From Saprospiraceae bacterium (GTDB lineage Bacteria > Bacteroidota > Bacteroidia > Chitinophagales > Saprospiraceae), in assembly GCA_016714895.1 (NCBI GenBank), contig JADKBV010000013.1, positions 1 to 64,000 on the forward strand: DNA of 64,000 nt, read 5' to 3'. A program made the position numbers and the translations under genes. The notes under the pieces are model-generated. The model saw only the letters and a program-made list of their open reading frames with translations, did not search any database and was not told the DNA's origin. Of the stretch, positions 42,630 to 52,063 are shown in pieces. The first letter of the stretch is position 1; each line of letters begins with the position of its first letter.

Positions 42630-43691
42630 TTACAACATGATTTGTTTACTTATGATGCCGTCGGGTGCTACCACCCTGACGATACACATTCCTGAGGGTA
42701 CATTTTGTAAGAATATTTCTGCGTCAAGAGAAAGGTTTTGCTGATAAAACAACCTTATTCCACTGATACTGAAAATCTCAAGGTCATAATTATCAATTTC
42801 TGTACGTACAACAATTTGTCCGCCGGTTCTTCCTGAAAAAACATCAATTTTGTTGGTATTTCCGTTAACTTTGACGACATCACTGTAGTCAAACCGGCCG
42901 TCAAAATCGGTTTGTTTGATTCGATAGTACAAAACCCCGGATGGCACGTTTTGATCTTCAAAAAAATAATTTTGCGTTGAAGTGGTGTTTCCTCCACCTT
43001 TTAAAGTGCCTACAGGTTCAAAATCAAATCCGTTAAATGATCTTTCAATGGTAAAAAAGTCATTATTGATTTCTGAAGCTGTAGAAAAGAAGATTGTGTT
43101 TGATTTGTTTTTTTTGGTGACTTTGATATGAGAAAACTCAACCGGAAGCGATGTGGTTGTTCCGTTAAAGGTAAAATCGTTTATACTGAAAGTCCCCGCA
43201 GCTGAAGAAGCACCCCAGCCATAAATTCTGAATGTAATCTCACTGGTAATATTCTGAAAGGAAGTACCAGATAAATCAATAGTTGTTCCTGCACCATTCG
43301 GTGAGCCGATACTTGACGAAAATCCATCAATACTGGAGGAAAACTGAAATGAAGTTGGACCTGTTCCGGAAGCCTGACCCGTATATACAAAACTGATTAG
43401 GTTTAAACTGCTACCTGAATTCGGAGTGAGTGTAAAGTAAAAATAGGCATCCGCATCAAATGAAGGAGTATTCCATGAGTTTGCATTGTATCTGTTACTT
43501 CCGGCATTTCCAGTTATTCCAATGCCTCTTCCTATTCCAGAGACGGTTATATTAGGATCAACTGTTTGCCCCAAAGTAAATGGATTGGACAAACTTGGAT
43601 TGGCATCTGTAATTGGATTTGTCCAAACAGATTGTGAAAAACAAAGACTTACTAAAAGCAAAAAAAAGACCAATGTTAATGAATATTTCAT
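42630..43691 (-). CDS. Secreted protein with C-terminal T9SS sorting domain
   Basis: 353 aa. Signal peptide MKYSLTLVFFLLLVSLCFSQS. A beta-rich middle part (SLNLISFVYTGQASG, ITFRIYGWGASSAAGTFSINDF) leads to the common linker FEPVGTLKGGGNTTSTQNYFFEDQ in pieces and a type A sorting domain at the end (DNYDLEIFSISGIRLFYQ, FLQNVPSGMCIVRVVAPDG, SKQIML). Such proteins are exported by the Por secretion system and attached to the surface or released. No catalytic domain recognised. Strong terminator downstream; 437 bases of AT-rich DNA upstream. Confidence 0.85.
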   Translation of the reverse strand: MKYSLTLVFFLLLVSLCFSQSVWTNPITDANPSLSNPFTLGQTVDPNITVSGIGRGIGITGNAGSNRYNANSWNTPSFDADAYFYFTLTPNSGSSLNLISFVYTGQASGTGPTSFQFSSSIDGFSSSIGSPNGAGTTIDLSGTSFQNITSEITFRIYGWGASSAAGTFSINDFTFNGTTTSLPVEFSHIKVTKKNKSNTIFFSTASEINNDFFTIERSFNGFDFEPVGTLKGGGNTTSTQNYFFEDQNVPSGVLYYRIKQTDFDGRFDYSDVVKVNGNTNKIDVFSGRTGGQIVVRTEIDNYDLEIFSISGIRLFYQQNLSLDAEIFLQNVPSGMCIVRVVAPDGIISKQIML

Positions 43692-44128
43692 GTCCGTTTA
43701 ATATTATTAAAAGAAATTATATGTCAAATTGGATTTGATACTTCATTTATCAGGTAAACAAAAAATAAAGAAATAATCAAATTTTACAAAAATTCAAAAA
43801 TTACAGAAAATATCCCGGGGTTTGAAAATCTGTAACTGTGAGCAAAGGTAAGATGTATCGTATCAATCTATTAATTTCCGGATATTAACTTTTTGTAAAG
43901 TAATAGACATATATATATTAATATTTATATATTTGATTAATATACATAATTTTACATATATACTTTTTTAACATAATTTCAGAATATACAATAATCGGGT
44001 GGAAGTATCTATTTAAATGATTTCAAACCTTATTTCTTTATCACAGTTATAGATTAGTTGCCGGTTGTAAACTTATTTTTATTTAAATTTTCGGAAAATA
44101 ATGACCACGGAAAATAAAATAATACCCT
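43692..44128. other. AT-rich divergent intergenic region
   Basis: About 440 bases separating the T9SS gene and cinA. A TACCTTTG box on the minus strand (43843-43850) would give the T9SS gene a ~145-base leader. Beyond runs of TA steps near 43905-43960 nothing else is seen. Confidence 0.5.
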
Positions 44129-45385
44129 ATGAATAACAATAAAATTTCCATTGTCACCATCGGACATGAAATCCTCATCGGACAAATTGTTGATACCAAT
44201 TCGGCTTGGTTGGGTGAAAAACTGACCGAAACCGGTATGTCACCCTACTCTATCATTTCAATAGCAGATGATGAGCAACAGATTATTGAAACCCTTCAAT
44301 CTTTGTCCCAAACACACGATATGGTCCTGATGACCGGAGGATTGGGACCCACAAAAGACGATATTACGGTCAGGTCCATTGCCAAATTTCTGGATGTACC
44401 ATTGGTTTTTTTTGAAGAAGTTTACGAAAGAATCGTTCACATATTTCAAAAACTCAACAGACCCCTTTCCGATTCCACCAAAGCCCAATGTTTTCTACCT
44501 GAAGGAGTCGAAATCCTGCACAATAGTATGGGTACGGCTCCGGGAATGTTGTTTCGCAAAGATGGCTTTACTTTGATTTCTATGCCTGGTGTTCCTTATG
44601 AAATGAAAGCCATCTATCTGGAATCCGTTTTGGAAAAAGTAATATTGCCGCTGATTCAAAAAAACATCATCCAAAAAACATTATTGATTGCCGGAAAAGG
44701 GGAAACAGAAATCGAAGACTTGCTGGAACCTGTTATTTCCACTTTACCATCCGGTTATTCCGTGGCTTACCTGCCGGGGTTAGGTCAGGTGAGGGTAAGA
44801 TTGACTGCTGTAAGTGATTATAAAAATGGCGAACTAAGTGCCGAATTCGAACATTATATTTCACTTTTTGAAAATATTCTGGGAAACAGTATTTTTGGTA
44901 CCGGAGATACCAATCTGGAAAAAGTACTCGGGCAATTGTGTGTGTCTCACCAACTCAAAATCGGCACAGTCGAAAGTTGTACCGGAGGAAATGTGGCGGC
45001 AAGGCTGGCTTCTGTCCCCGGTGCATCTGAATATTTTACGGGAGGATTGGTGGCTTATACCAATGACATCAAAAAAAATATAGTCGGTGTATCAGATCAT
45101 ACCTTGGAAATTTATGGTGCCGTCAGCGAAGAAACCGTCAAAGAAATGGTCAACGGCGGACTCCGTATTTTGGGCTCAGATATTGTCATATCGATAAGCG
45201 GTATTGCTGGTCCCACAGGAGGAAGTGAAGAAAAACCGGTAGGTACCATCTGGCTTGCTGTCGGTAATAAAAACCACACAGAAACCAAAAAACTGAACTT
45301 GGGAAAAAAGCGGGAACAAAATATTTTATTGTCAGCACAGGCTGCACTGAATATGTTAAGACTATTTATTCTCCGATATTACTAA
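44129..45385 (+). CDS. cinA: CinA-type protein with MoaB-like and PncC domains
   Basis: 418 aa. N-terminal ~170 residues are a MoaB/MogA-like domain (VTIGHEILIGQIVDTNSAWL, MTGGLGPTKDDIT, GTAPGMLF, SMPGVPYEM), C-terminal ~160 residues a PncC nicotinamide mononucleotide deamidase (GTVESCTGGNVAARLASVPGAS, GGLVAYTNDIK, ISGIAGPTGGSEEKPVGTIWLAV). Two-domain CinA proteins recycle pyridine nucleotides and hydrolyse ADP-ribose; the competence name is historical. Start MNNNKISIVTIG is firm. Apparently its own transcript. Confidence 0.94.
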   Translation: MNNNKISIVTIGHEILIGQIVDTNSAWLGEKLTETGMSPYSIISIADDEQQIIETLQSLSQTHDMVLMTGGLGPTKDDITVRSIAKFLDVPLVFFEEVYERIVHIFQKLNRPLSDSTKAQCFLPEGVEILHNSMGTAPGMLFRKDGFTLISMPGVPYEMKAIYLESVLEKVILPLIQKNIIQKTLLIAGKGETEIEDLLEPVISTLPSGYSVAYLPGLGQVRVRLTAVSDYKNGELSAEFEHYISLFENILGNSIFGTGDTNLEKVLGQLCVSHQLKIGTVESCTGGNVAARLASVPGASEYFTGGLVAYTNDIKKNIVGVSDHTLEIYGAVSEETVKEMVNGGLRILGSDIVISISGIAGPTGGSEEKPVGTIWLAVGNKNHTETKKLNLGKKREQNILLSAQAALNMLRLFILRYY

Positions 45386-45494
45386 AAAATAAAATTTTAT
45401 TCTGAAAACAGAAAAATTGCCATAAACCGCTCTTTTTATGAACCCTGAAAATAAATTCGTGACATTTTATAGGGCAAAGTGAAGGTAAATTCCT

Positions 45495-45502
45495 TACTTT
45501 TG
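45495..45502 (+). promoter_or_regulatory. Promoter -7 box of the E2 gene
   Basis: TACTTTTG on the plus strand, about 14 bases of leader before the ATG at 45524. Confidence 0.45.
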
Positions 45503-45523
45503 CACTTCAAAACCTGTAAACAA

Positions 45524-46861
45524 ATGGCGAGAGTAGAGCTGATTATGCCCAAAATGGGTGAGAGTATCATGGAAGCAACCATCCTCAAGTGGTCGAAAAA
45601 ACCCGGTGATTCGATAGCAATGGATGAAACCGTATTGGAAATCGCAACGGACAAAGTCGATTCAGAGATTCCGTCTCCGGTCGCGGGAACATTGGTAGAA
45701 ATACTATTTCCGGAAGAAGCCGTGGTAGAAATCGGTAAAGTAATCGCCATCATTGAAACAGAATCAGGTCAGGTAGCTGCTTCACCTGCTGTTGCAGAAA
45801 AACAGGTAGTCGAAAGTGCTCCAGCCGTTAAAACTGAAGTAGCTGCTCCGATTGCAACAACAACTCCTGTTGCAGAATTTTCCAAAACGGATGATGACAG
45901 ATTTTATTCTCCGCTGGTCAAAAGTATGGCAAAACAGGAAGGTATTTCTTCTCAAGAACTAAGCAGAATCGTTGGCACAGGTGCTCAAGGCCGGGTTACA
46001 AAAACCGATATGATTGAGTACCTGAAATCTAAAGCAAATGCTCCGGTGGCACCGATGCCGCAGCAAGCAGCGGTTTCAGCTCCTGCAGCACCCACACAAA
46101 ACAATCAACAAATCTCCGCACCTTCAACTCCTGCAGCAGACTATACTTCAGGAAATGTCGAAATCATTGAGATGGACAGAATGCGGAAACTGATATCCGA
46201 CCACATGGTCATGTCAAAACACACCTCGCCGCATGTCACCTCATTTGTTGAAGCAGATGTAACCAATATGGTACAATGGAGAGAAAGGAACAAGAAAAAG
46301 TTTATGGAAAAATATGGCGAAAACATAACTTTTACACCTTTATTTATCGAAGCTGTCGTCAAAGCCATCAAAGATTTCCCGATGATCAATATTTCGCTTG
46401 ACGGGTACAAAATCATTAGAAAAAAAGATATCAATATTGGTATGGCTGCTGCTTTACCAAGCGGAAATCTGATTGTACCTGTGATCAAAAACGCAGACCA
46501 TCTTAATCTCGTAGGTCTTACCAAAATGGTCAACGACCTGGCAGGAAGAGCGAGACAAAACAAACTCAAACCGGAGGAAATCAAAGACGGAACCTTTACC
46601 GTAACCAATGTAGGAACATTTGGCAATGTAATGGGAACTCCGATTATAAACCAGCCTCAGGTGGCCATTTTAGCTACGGGGTCTATAAAGAAAAAACCAG
46701 CCGTTATTGAAACAGAATTCGGTGATGTGATTGCTATCAGACAAATGATGTTTTTATCCTTGTCTTATGACCACAGAGTTGTTGACGGTTCTTTGGGTGG
46801 ATCATTCCTCAGAAGAATAGCAGACAATCTTGAAAATTTTGATGCGCACCAAAGCATTTAG
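45524..46861 (+). CDS. 2-oxoacid dehydrogenase E2 (dihydrolipoyl acyltransferase)
   Basis: 445 aa from the ATG at 45524 (MARVELIMPKMGESI); a Met 15 codons upstream lies in the promoter area. Lipoyl domain with lipoyl-Lys 44 in ATDKVDSE; Ala/Pro/Val-rich linker; E3-binding domain ~135-170 (FYSPLVKSMAKQEG, IVGTGAQGRVTKTD); second linker; catalytic domain with His 417 and Asp 421 in DHRVVDG. Only one lipoyl domain. The E1/E3 genes are not in the window, so pyruvate, branched-chain or 2-oxoglutarate specificity cannot be fixed; the text is closest to branched-chain-type E2. Confidence 0.92.
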   Translation: MARVELIMPKMGESIMEATILKWSKKPGDSIAMDETVLEIATDKVDSEIPSPVAGTLVEILFPEEAVVEIGKVIAIIETESGQVAASPAVAEKQVVESAPAVKTEVAAPIATTTPVAEFSKTDDDRFYSPLVKSMAKQEGISSQELSRIVGTGAQGRVTKTDMIEYLKSKANAPVAPMPQQAAVSAPAAPTQNNQQISAPSTPAADYTSGNVEIIEMDRMRKLISDHMVMSKHTSPHVTSFVEADVTNMVQWRERNKKKFMEKYGENITFTPLFIEAVVKAIKDFPMINISLDGYKIIRKKDINIGMAAALPSGNLIVPVIKNADHLNLVGLTKMVNDLAGRARQNKLKPEEIKDGTFTVTNVGTFGNVMGTPIINQPQVAILATGSIKKKPAVIETEFGDVIAIRQMMFLSLSYDHRVVDGSLGGSFLRRIADNLENFDAHQSI

Positions 46862-46865
46862 CCTC

Positions 46866-49031
46866 ATGAATGTAACTGACTTGAACAAAATTCTCCGGAA
46901 AATCAGCATTGTTTTATCTATGACGCTGATTTTTATGAGTTTGTCAAGTCTGTCGAAACTTCATGGCCAAAATATAGTCCAGGCCAAAAAGTGGATGAAA
47001 GAGGGTTTTTATGATAAAGCCCTGGATGTTTTTTCAAAAAATGGAAAAACAGAAAAAAACCCTGATCTCATCATGCTCAGGGCTATTTGCTATTATCATA
47101 CCAATCAGATTGATAAATGCCTTGCAGACCTCAGATTACAGGAGAGTTTTTATACCGGAGATCCCTTATTGTGGAAATATAACGGTCTTTGTCTTATAAA
47201 AAAAGAAAAATATGAAGATGCCTCCAAAAATCTGAAAAAATACCTGAGTTTATCAAAAAGCAGTCAGGATGATTATCAGAATATCATTCTTGAAATCAGA
47301 AGATGCGGAAAAGCGTTACAATTAAGCAGAAAAAATCAGGATGCTTTTGTTGAAAATGCCGGACCAATCGTCAACTCATCAGAAAACGAATGGAGACCTG
47401 TTTACAGTCCGAATTTTCAGGACAGACTGTATTATTCCTCCAATAAAAAAGGAAGTACCGGCGGCAAAAGAAATCAAAAAGGTTTGGTTGACGACGAGGA
47501 AGGGCAATATTACGCAGACATGTACTACAGTGATTTTAAAGAAGGCAACTGGTCTGAACCTACTACATTTCTTCCATTATTAAATACACCCAAACATGAT
47601 CTGATAGGCGACTTTAATGGTGAAGGAAATATATTGTATTATGGACTGACCACGGATTTTGTTTTTTTTGAATATTATTCAGATACTTTTTCAACTGAAT
47701 ATCATTATGACAAATCAGCAGTAAAAGTAGCCTTACCCCTTACGGGTGAATACGGCGACAAAGATTTATTTATTTTTAATGACAGCCTTTTGTTTTTCAC
47801 CTCCCGTCATCTGCCCGGTTATGGTGGATACGATATATTTTACAGTAAGTTTAAAGATGGAAAATGGTTATCACCTGTCAATCTGGGACCTGAAGTCAAT
47901 ACATCATTTGATGAGGTTTCACCTTTTATAACCAAAGGTGGAAGTACTTTATACTTTGCTTCAGACAGAATTGATGGTTTTGGTGGTTTTGATATTTTTA
48001 GGACAGCATATCAAAATAACAATAAAAAATGGGCTGACGCAATAAACATGGGGAAACCGGTCAACTCTCCCTGGGATGAGAACCATTTTCTACTCGCTGC
48101 AGATGGAATGAGTGGTGTTTTCAGTAGCAACAAAGAAGGAGGTTATGGAGGCATTGATATATATATAACTTATTTTAAGGAACAAAAAATCGAACAATTA
48201 TTATTTGTTGATCAACCATCTTTTCTCGATTCCATTCAGGTAAAACCCATTGTCGAAGGTGATTCATCAGGAAGTAAAATACAAAAAAAACTGCTCAGAT
48301 TACCTTCTTTATACTATGTCAACAATGATGATTTATTATCAAATCAGAATATTGCCTTGTTGTCAAAACTTTCAGAAAATCTGTTGATATATCCAGATAC
48401 GAGACTCACTATTTATGCACACAGCAATGCGGAAACTAATCGGGATATGGAATTATACCTTTCATTGAAAAGGGCAGAAACTATATTAAGTTTTTTAATT
48501 CAAAAAGGTGTGGATCCTTACAGAATGGTAGTTAAAGCGTGTGGTTCTTCTTTTCCGATATCACCTCCGTTTATCAATGGTATTTCATCCAATGTTGCTG
48601 AAAAAAACAACAAACGAATCGACTTTTCACTCATCAGCATAGCTGCCGATATAAAAGTAAACGAAGAAAGAAATAACCTTTCCGGAGTGTATCTGGATGA
48701 TAGATATGTGCTATTCCGCAAAGCCGAAGACACCTTGGTTTTCAGATTACTTATTGCACAGACTCAACAAATGTTCAGAAGTGAATTGTTAAACCACTAT
48801 CAGGAGATATATATTGAAAAAACGCAAAACGAACCTACCAATCACTACCTGCTGGGTCAGTTTGCCTTCTATGATGAAGCACTCCATACAAAAACAACTA
48901 TCGAACAACAATATAATGTCAAAGCTGTTTTGATCCCTTATTATAAAGGTAAACCTTTGGCACGGGAATTATACGGCTATATGTCAAAAACAATGCCCGA
49001 ACTTCAAAAATTTATGTTGAGGGAAGAGTAG
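46866..49031 (+). CDS. TPR-PD40-OmpA-like envelope protein with SPOR-like C-terminus
   Basis: 721 aa from the ATG at 46866, four bases after the E2 stop; the longer frame would overlap E2. Signal/anchor helix at ~9-33 (ISIVLSMTLIFMSLSSL). TPR-like helices ~35-150; PD40 propeller ~155-440 (WRPVYSPNFQDRLYYSSNK, DLFIFNDSLLFFTSRHLPGYGG, GGIDIYITYF); OmpA-like peptidoglycan-binding domain ~480-600 (DTRLTIYAHSNAETNRDMEL, RAETILSFLIQKGVDP, NKRIDFSLI). The last ~110 residues (RLLIAQTQQMF, YLLGQFAFYDEA) look like SPOR. Resembles PorE, the T9SS anchor protein, but without its carboxypeptidase-like domain. Confidence 0.82.
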   Translation: MNVTDLNKILRKISIVLSMTLIFMSLSSLSKLHGQNIVQAKKWMKEGFYDKALDVFSKNGKTEKNPDLIMLRAICYYHTNQIDKCLADLRLQESFYTGDPLLWKYNGLCLIKKEKYEDASKNLKKYLSLSKSSQDDYQNIILEIRRCGKALQLSRKNQDAFVENAGPIVNSSENEWRPVYSPNFQDRLYYSSNKKGSTGGKRNQKGLVDDEEGQYYADMYYSDFKEGNWSEPTTFLPLLNTPKHDLIGDFNGEGNILYYGLTTDFVFFEYYSDTFSTEYHYDKSAVKVALPLTGEYGDKDLFIFNDSLLFFTSRHLPGYGGYDIFYSKFKDGKWLSPVNLGPEVNTSFDEVSPFITKGGSTLYFASDRIDGFGGFDIFRTAYQNNNKKWADAINMGKPVNSPWDENHFLLAADGMSGVFSSNKEGGYGGIDIYITYFKEQKIEQLLFVDQPSFLDSIQVKPIVEGDSSGSKIQKKLLRLPSLYYVNNDDLLSNQNIALLSKLSENLLIYPDTRLTIYAHSNAETNRDMELYLSLKRAETILSFLIQKGVDPYRMVVKACGSSFPISPPFINGISSNVAEKNNKRIDFSLISIAADIKVNEERNNLSGVYLDDRYVLFRKAEDTLVFRLLIAQTQQMFRSELLNHYQEIYIEKTQNEPTNHYLLGQFAFYDEALHTKTTIEQQYNVKAVLIPYYKGKPLARELYGYMSKTMPELQKFMLREE

Positions 49032-49081
49032 AAAAAAACTATGTATTTATATTGGAACAAAAAACATAAAAATTCAACCTC

Positions 49082-49504
49082 TTGAAATTTCCATTAGAAA
49101 CATTTGAAGGCAACCCTTTTGATCCTTTAAAAACCTATTCAGGAAAACCTGTTTTGATCATTTTTTATCATACTTCCTGCCTTGGTTGTACAGGCAGAGC
49201 TTTGCCTTTGGCTTACGAACTCTCAAAAAATCACCCTAAAGTTCAATTGGTCGTCGTTCATGTTGAATTTAAAAGTATGAAATGTTCAAAAGAAGAAGTA
49301 TTGGCCATTTTTACAGACCAAAAACCACCCTTTCCTATCTATTTTGACAAAAATGCAGAAAATTTTATGTCATTTGAGGCTGAAGGTACCCCTCATTGGT
49401 TATTGTTTGATAAAAAAGGACAGTTGACCCATTCGGTTTTCGGTTCTCAGGATGGAGCACACAACCGATTATTGTATGCGCTTGCGGAAATTGAAGAAAA
49501 TTAA
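49082..49504 (+). CDS. Thioredoxin-like (TlpA/AhpC-type) protein with TTG start
   Basis: 140 aa. No ATG or GTG precedes the fold in this frame and a stop lies 15 bases upstream, so TTG at 49082 is the only sensible start (LKFPLETFEG). Thioredoxin fold with redox pair C33-x-x-C36 in SCLGCTGRA, then HPKVQLVVVHVEF, FPIYFDKNAENF and the cis-Pro motif GTPHWLLFDKKG. Missing signal peptide means a cytosolic disulfide reductase or peroxiredoxin-like protein, unless the start is misjudged. 51 bases after the envelope protein gene. Confidence 0.8.
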   Translation: MKFPLETFEGNPFDPLKTYSGKPVLIIFYHTSCLGCTGRALPLAYELSKNHPKVQLVVVHVEFKSMKCSKEEVLAIFTDQKPPFPIYFDKNAENFMSFEAEGTPHWLLFDKKGQLTHSVFGSQDGAHNRLLYALAEIEEN

Positions 49505-49533
49505 TATTATCGCACTATTTGTTTCAATAAACA

Positions 49534-50163
49534 CTACACACCTTCAAAAATTTCTTCTATACTGATTTCCAATCCCGGAATCGTTTTGACCGGTACAAAG
49601 TCATCTTCAGAAAAAGCATTCAACCTTTGGTATTTGCCATTTTCAAGGATATAAACTTCCACCAGTTTTATATCTGCAAGGACAATCCAATATTCGCCCA
49701 CACCGGCTTCCTGATACAGGTCAAATTTGATTTGGGTATCTTTTTTGACATCTTTACCGGCAACAATTTCGATTATAAAATCAGGAACTCCAAATATGGC
49801 TTTTTCTTCAATAATTTTTGGATCACAAATAACGCATATATCTGGTTGAACAACCGTCGTTGATTTGTTTCTTTTTTTGTTTTCAATGGGAAGGACAATA
49901 TCCGTCGGAGCACAAAAAACCTCACAACTTTTTTCTCTTAGAATTGAATGAACCAGGAAAAAAAGATTTCTGCTGATTCTTTGATGTTTGACCCTTGGAG
50001 CAGGACTCATCCTGAATATCTTTCCGCGGATGATCTCCACCATTTCTTCGATGTCAAACTTCAGATAATCTCCGTAAGTATAACTTTGAGAATAATCAAA
50101 TACCGGTTCATTTGCTTCCGTTTCTTTGACTACATTCTGGTCGTATTCTTTTGTTTTTGCCAT
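49534..50163 (-). CDS. Uma2-family (DUF820) endonuclease-like protein, copy A
   Basis: 209 aa from the ATG at 50163 (MAKTKEYDQN); the frame is open 12 codons upstream. PD-(D/E)XK-type nuclease fold of the Uma2 family: FDIEEMVEIIRGKIFRMSPAP, VVQPDICVICDP, then GVPDFIIEIVAGKDVKKDTQIK with the conserved D...E..K cluster and YWIVLADIKLVEVYI. Biological role of Uma2 proteins is not settled. Next to a near-identical copy at 50239-50868 (start offset 705 bases), so a tandem duplicate. Not linked to any mobile element seen. Confidence 0.85.
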   Translation of the reverse strand: MAKTKEYDQNVVKETEANEPVFDYSQSYTYGDYLKFDIEEMVEIIRGKIFRMSPAPRVKHQRISRNLFFLVHSILREKSCEVFCAPTDIVLPIENKKRNKSTTVVQPDICVICDPKIIEEKAIFGVPDFIIEIVAGKDVKKDTQIKFDLYQEAGVGEYWIVLADIKLVEVYILENGKYQRLNAFSEDDFVPVKTIPGLEISIEEIFEGV

Positions 50164-50238
50164 CATCAGAATTTTTACAACAAATATAATGTGTTTCAAT
50201 TAAAAAAATATGCAGAGATTTTGTGTCGATAGTAAACA

Positions 50239-50868
50239 TCACACTCCTTCAAAAATATCATCTATGCTGATTTCCAAACCCGGAATCGTTTTGACCGGTA
50301 CAAAGTCATCTTCAGAAAAAGCATTCAACCTTTGGTATTTACTATTTTCAAGGATAAATACTTCCACCAGTTTTATGTCCGCAAAAACGATCCAATATTC
50401 GCCAACACCGGCTTCCTGGTAAAGGTCAAATTTGATTTGGGTGTCTTTTTTGACATCTTTACCGGCAACAATTTCGATTATAAAATCCGGAACACCAAAT
50501 ATGGCTTTATCTTCGATGATTTTTGGATCACAAATGACACAAATATCTGGTTGAACAACCGTCGTGGATTTGTTTCTTTTTTTGTTTTCAATGGGAAGTA
50601 CAATGTCAACAGGTGAATTAAAAACCTTACAACTTTTTCCTTTTAACATTGAATGTATGGTTGCAAAAAGGTTTCCACTAATGCCTTGATGTTTGATCCT
50701 TGGAGCAGGACTCATCCTGAATATCTTTCCCCGGATGATCTCCACCATCTCTTCAATGTCAAACTTCAGATAGTCACCGTAGGTATAACTTTGAGAATAG
50801 TCAAATGCCGGTTCATTTGCTTCCGTTTCCCTGACTACAGATTGGTCGTATTCTTTTATTTTTGGCAT
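50239..50868 (-). CDS. Uma2-family (DUF820) endonuclease-like protein, copy B
   Basis: 209 aa, same length as copy A and nearly identical after residue ~100 (DIVLPIENKKRNKSTTV, PDFIIEIVAGKDVKKDTQ, YWIVFADIKLVEVFI). Differences cluster in residues ~55-95 (HQGISGNLFATIHSMLKGK versus HQRISRNLFFLVHSILREK), suggesting either selection on that face or gene conversion elsewhere. The PD-(D/E)XK residues are kept, so both copies could be active. Own start MPKIKEYDQS. The 75-base spacer shows no promoter box; transcription may come from upstream of 50868. Confidence 0.85.
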   Translation of the reverse strand: MPKIKEYDQSVVRETEANEPAFDYSQSYTYGDYLKFDIEEMVEIIRGKIFRMSPAPRIKHQGISGNLFATIHSMLKGKSCKVFNSPVDIVLPIENKKRNKSTTVVQPDICVICDPKIIEDKAIFGVPDFIIEIVAGKDVKKDTQIKFDLYQEAGVGEYWIVFADIKLVEVFILENSKYQRLNAFSEDDFVPVKTIPGLEISIDDIFEGV

Positions 50869-50975
50869 AATCAGATTTTTTACAAAAATATAAAAAATTA
50901 AACGTATACTTAAAAATTACATAATTAACATTTACAGCTTCAATTATTAGTTACCCTAATTGTGGAAAGCACCTT

Positions 50976-51941
50976 TTACGGTATGCTAACCACAAATTTT
51001 CCTGAAAATACATTTTGTCCCCCGAGACGAATATGGTAAAAATACAACCCATTTTTTTTCATAAAAATCTCATGTCCTGCAAACGTCAATTTTTCTGACA
51101 ATACACATAAACCCCTTGTATTGTAAACCAACAATTCACCTCCTTTCCAGTGTTCGGGTACGACCACCGTCACCTGCCCCTGACCCGGATTTGGAAATAC
51201 GGTTACATCATTCCTGCCGGCTAAAACATCTTCAGCGGAAACAATAAAAGTATTTTCGTCATAACAATCCCTCATCGAAAATTCTGCAAAGGGTGTTCTG
51301 AATGTTTCTCCCTGAAAACGAAAACAAATCAATTGTTTCATCAAAATACCACCACTAACCGCCAAAAAATAAGGATAAATATCAAGCAAACCATTTAATC
51401 CTCCAATGCCTTCAATGATCCCGTTTGTTTGAGGAAGTTGTATGGTATCCGTTAATAACATTGATAATGTTACTCCTGAAAAAGTGATCGAATCCTTTTT
51501 TTGAACTACATTAAACTTTCCATAATCCGGAAATAAACTAAGCGTGTCCCCTATCTTAAGGTCAAAACGGTACAGAATTTTTTCTATTGAATCAACATGA
51601 ACTTTGTAATACACCAAAGGTTCATTTTCATCTGCCCTGATAAAAAAAGGACCTTCCTGTCCATATCCTGTAGTTGTAGTCGACGGGTGAGGAAACGGAG
51701 GTTTTACGGTATAATAATGTACAATTCTTTTATACAATTTTTTGTATAAAACACCTTGTAAAACGGTATCCCCCCGCAATGTGTATTCTTCCAAATTGCT
51801 GTAAACATTCAATTGTCCGGGTTCGTAATTTTCTTCTGTAAAATACACCCAACGGGCACCTTCCTCAAAAAAATGTCGATGTTGTGTTTTGGCGTCAAAC
51901 ACAAAAAATACCAAAATCATACAAATTATCCACTCTTTCAT
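50976..51941 (-). CDS. Secreted protein with C-terminal T9SS sorting domain
   Basis: 321 aa. Signal peptide MKEWIICMILVFFVFDAKTQ. N-terminal ~230 residues are beta-rich with repeated short strands (ARWVYFTEENYEPGQLNVYS, LFPDYGKFNVVQKKDSITFSG) and no recognised domain. The last ~80 residues are a type A sorting domain: VTVFPNPGQGQVTVVVPEHW, GGELLVYNTRGLCVLSEKL, NGLYFYHIRLGGQNVFSGKFVV. Exported by the Por system. -7 box TAACTTTG just upstream at 51962-51969. Role unknown. Confidence 0.82.
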   Translation of the reverse strand: MKEWIICMILVFFVFDAKTQHRHFFEEGARWVYFTEENYEPGQLNVYSNLEEYTLRGDTVLQGVLYKKLYKRIVHYYTVKPPFPHPSTTTTGYGQEGPFFIRADENEPLVYYKVHVDSIEKILYRFDLKIGDTLSLFPDYGKFNVVQKKDSITFSGVTLSMLLTDTIQLPQTNGIIEGIGGLNGLLDIYPYFLAVSGGILMKQLICFRFQGETFRTPFAEFSMRDCYDENTFIVSAEDVLAGRNDVTVFPNPGQGQVTVVVPEHWKGGELLVYNTRGLCVLSEKLTFAGHEIFMKKNGLYFYHIRLGGQNVFSGKFVVSIP

Positions 51942-51961
51942 CTGTTTGTGATTACTTATAT

Positions 51962-51969
51962 CAAAGTTA
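51962..51969 (-). promoter_or_regulatory. Promoter -7 box of the 50976-51941 gene
   Basis: TAACTTTG on the minus strand, leader of about 14 bases to the ATG at 51941. Confidence 0.45.
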
Positions 51970-52063
51970 ACTATTTACACAAAACGTAATCAAAAAAATA
52001 TCAGAATGTATCCGTGACGACTCTTAGGTAGTCTGAATTTTTCAAAACAAAAAACCAAATCTT

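Noticed and set aside
46141..46626. 161-codon minus-strand frame
   Set aside because: Antisense to the catalytic domain of the E2 gene.
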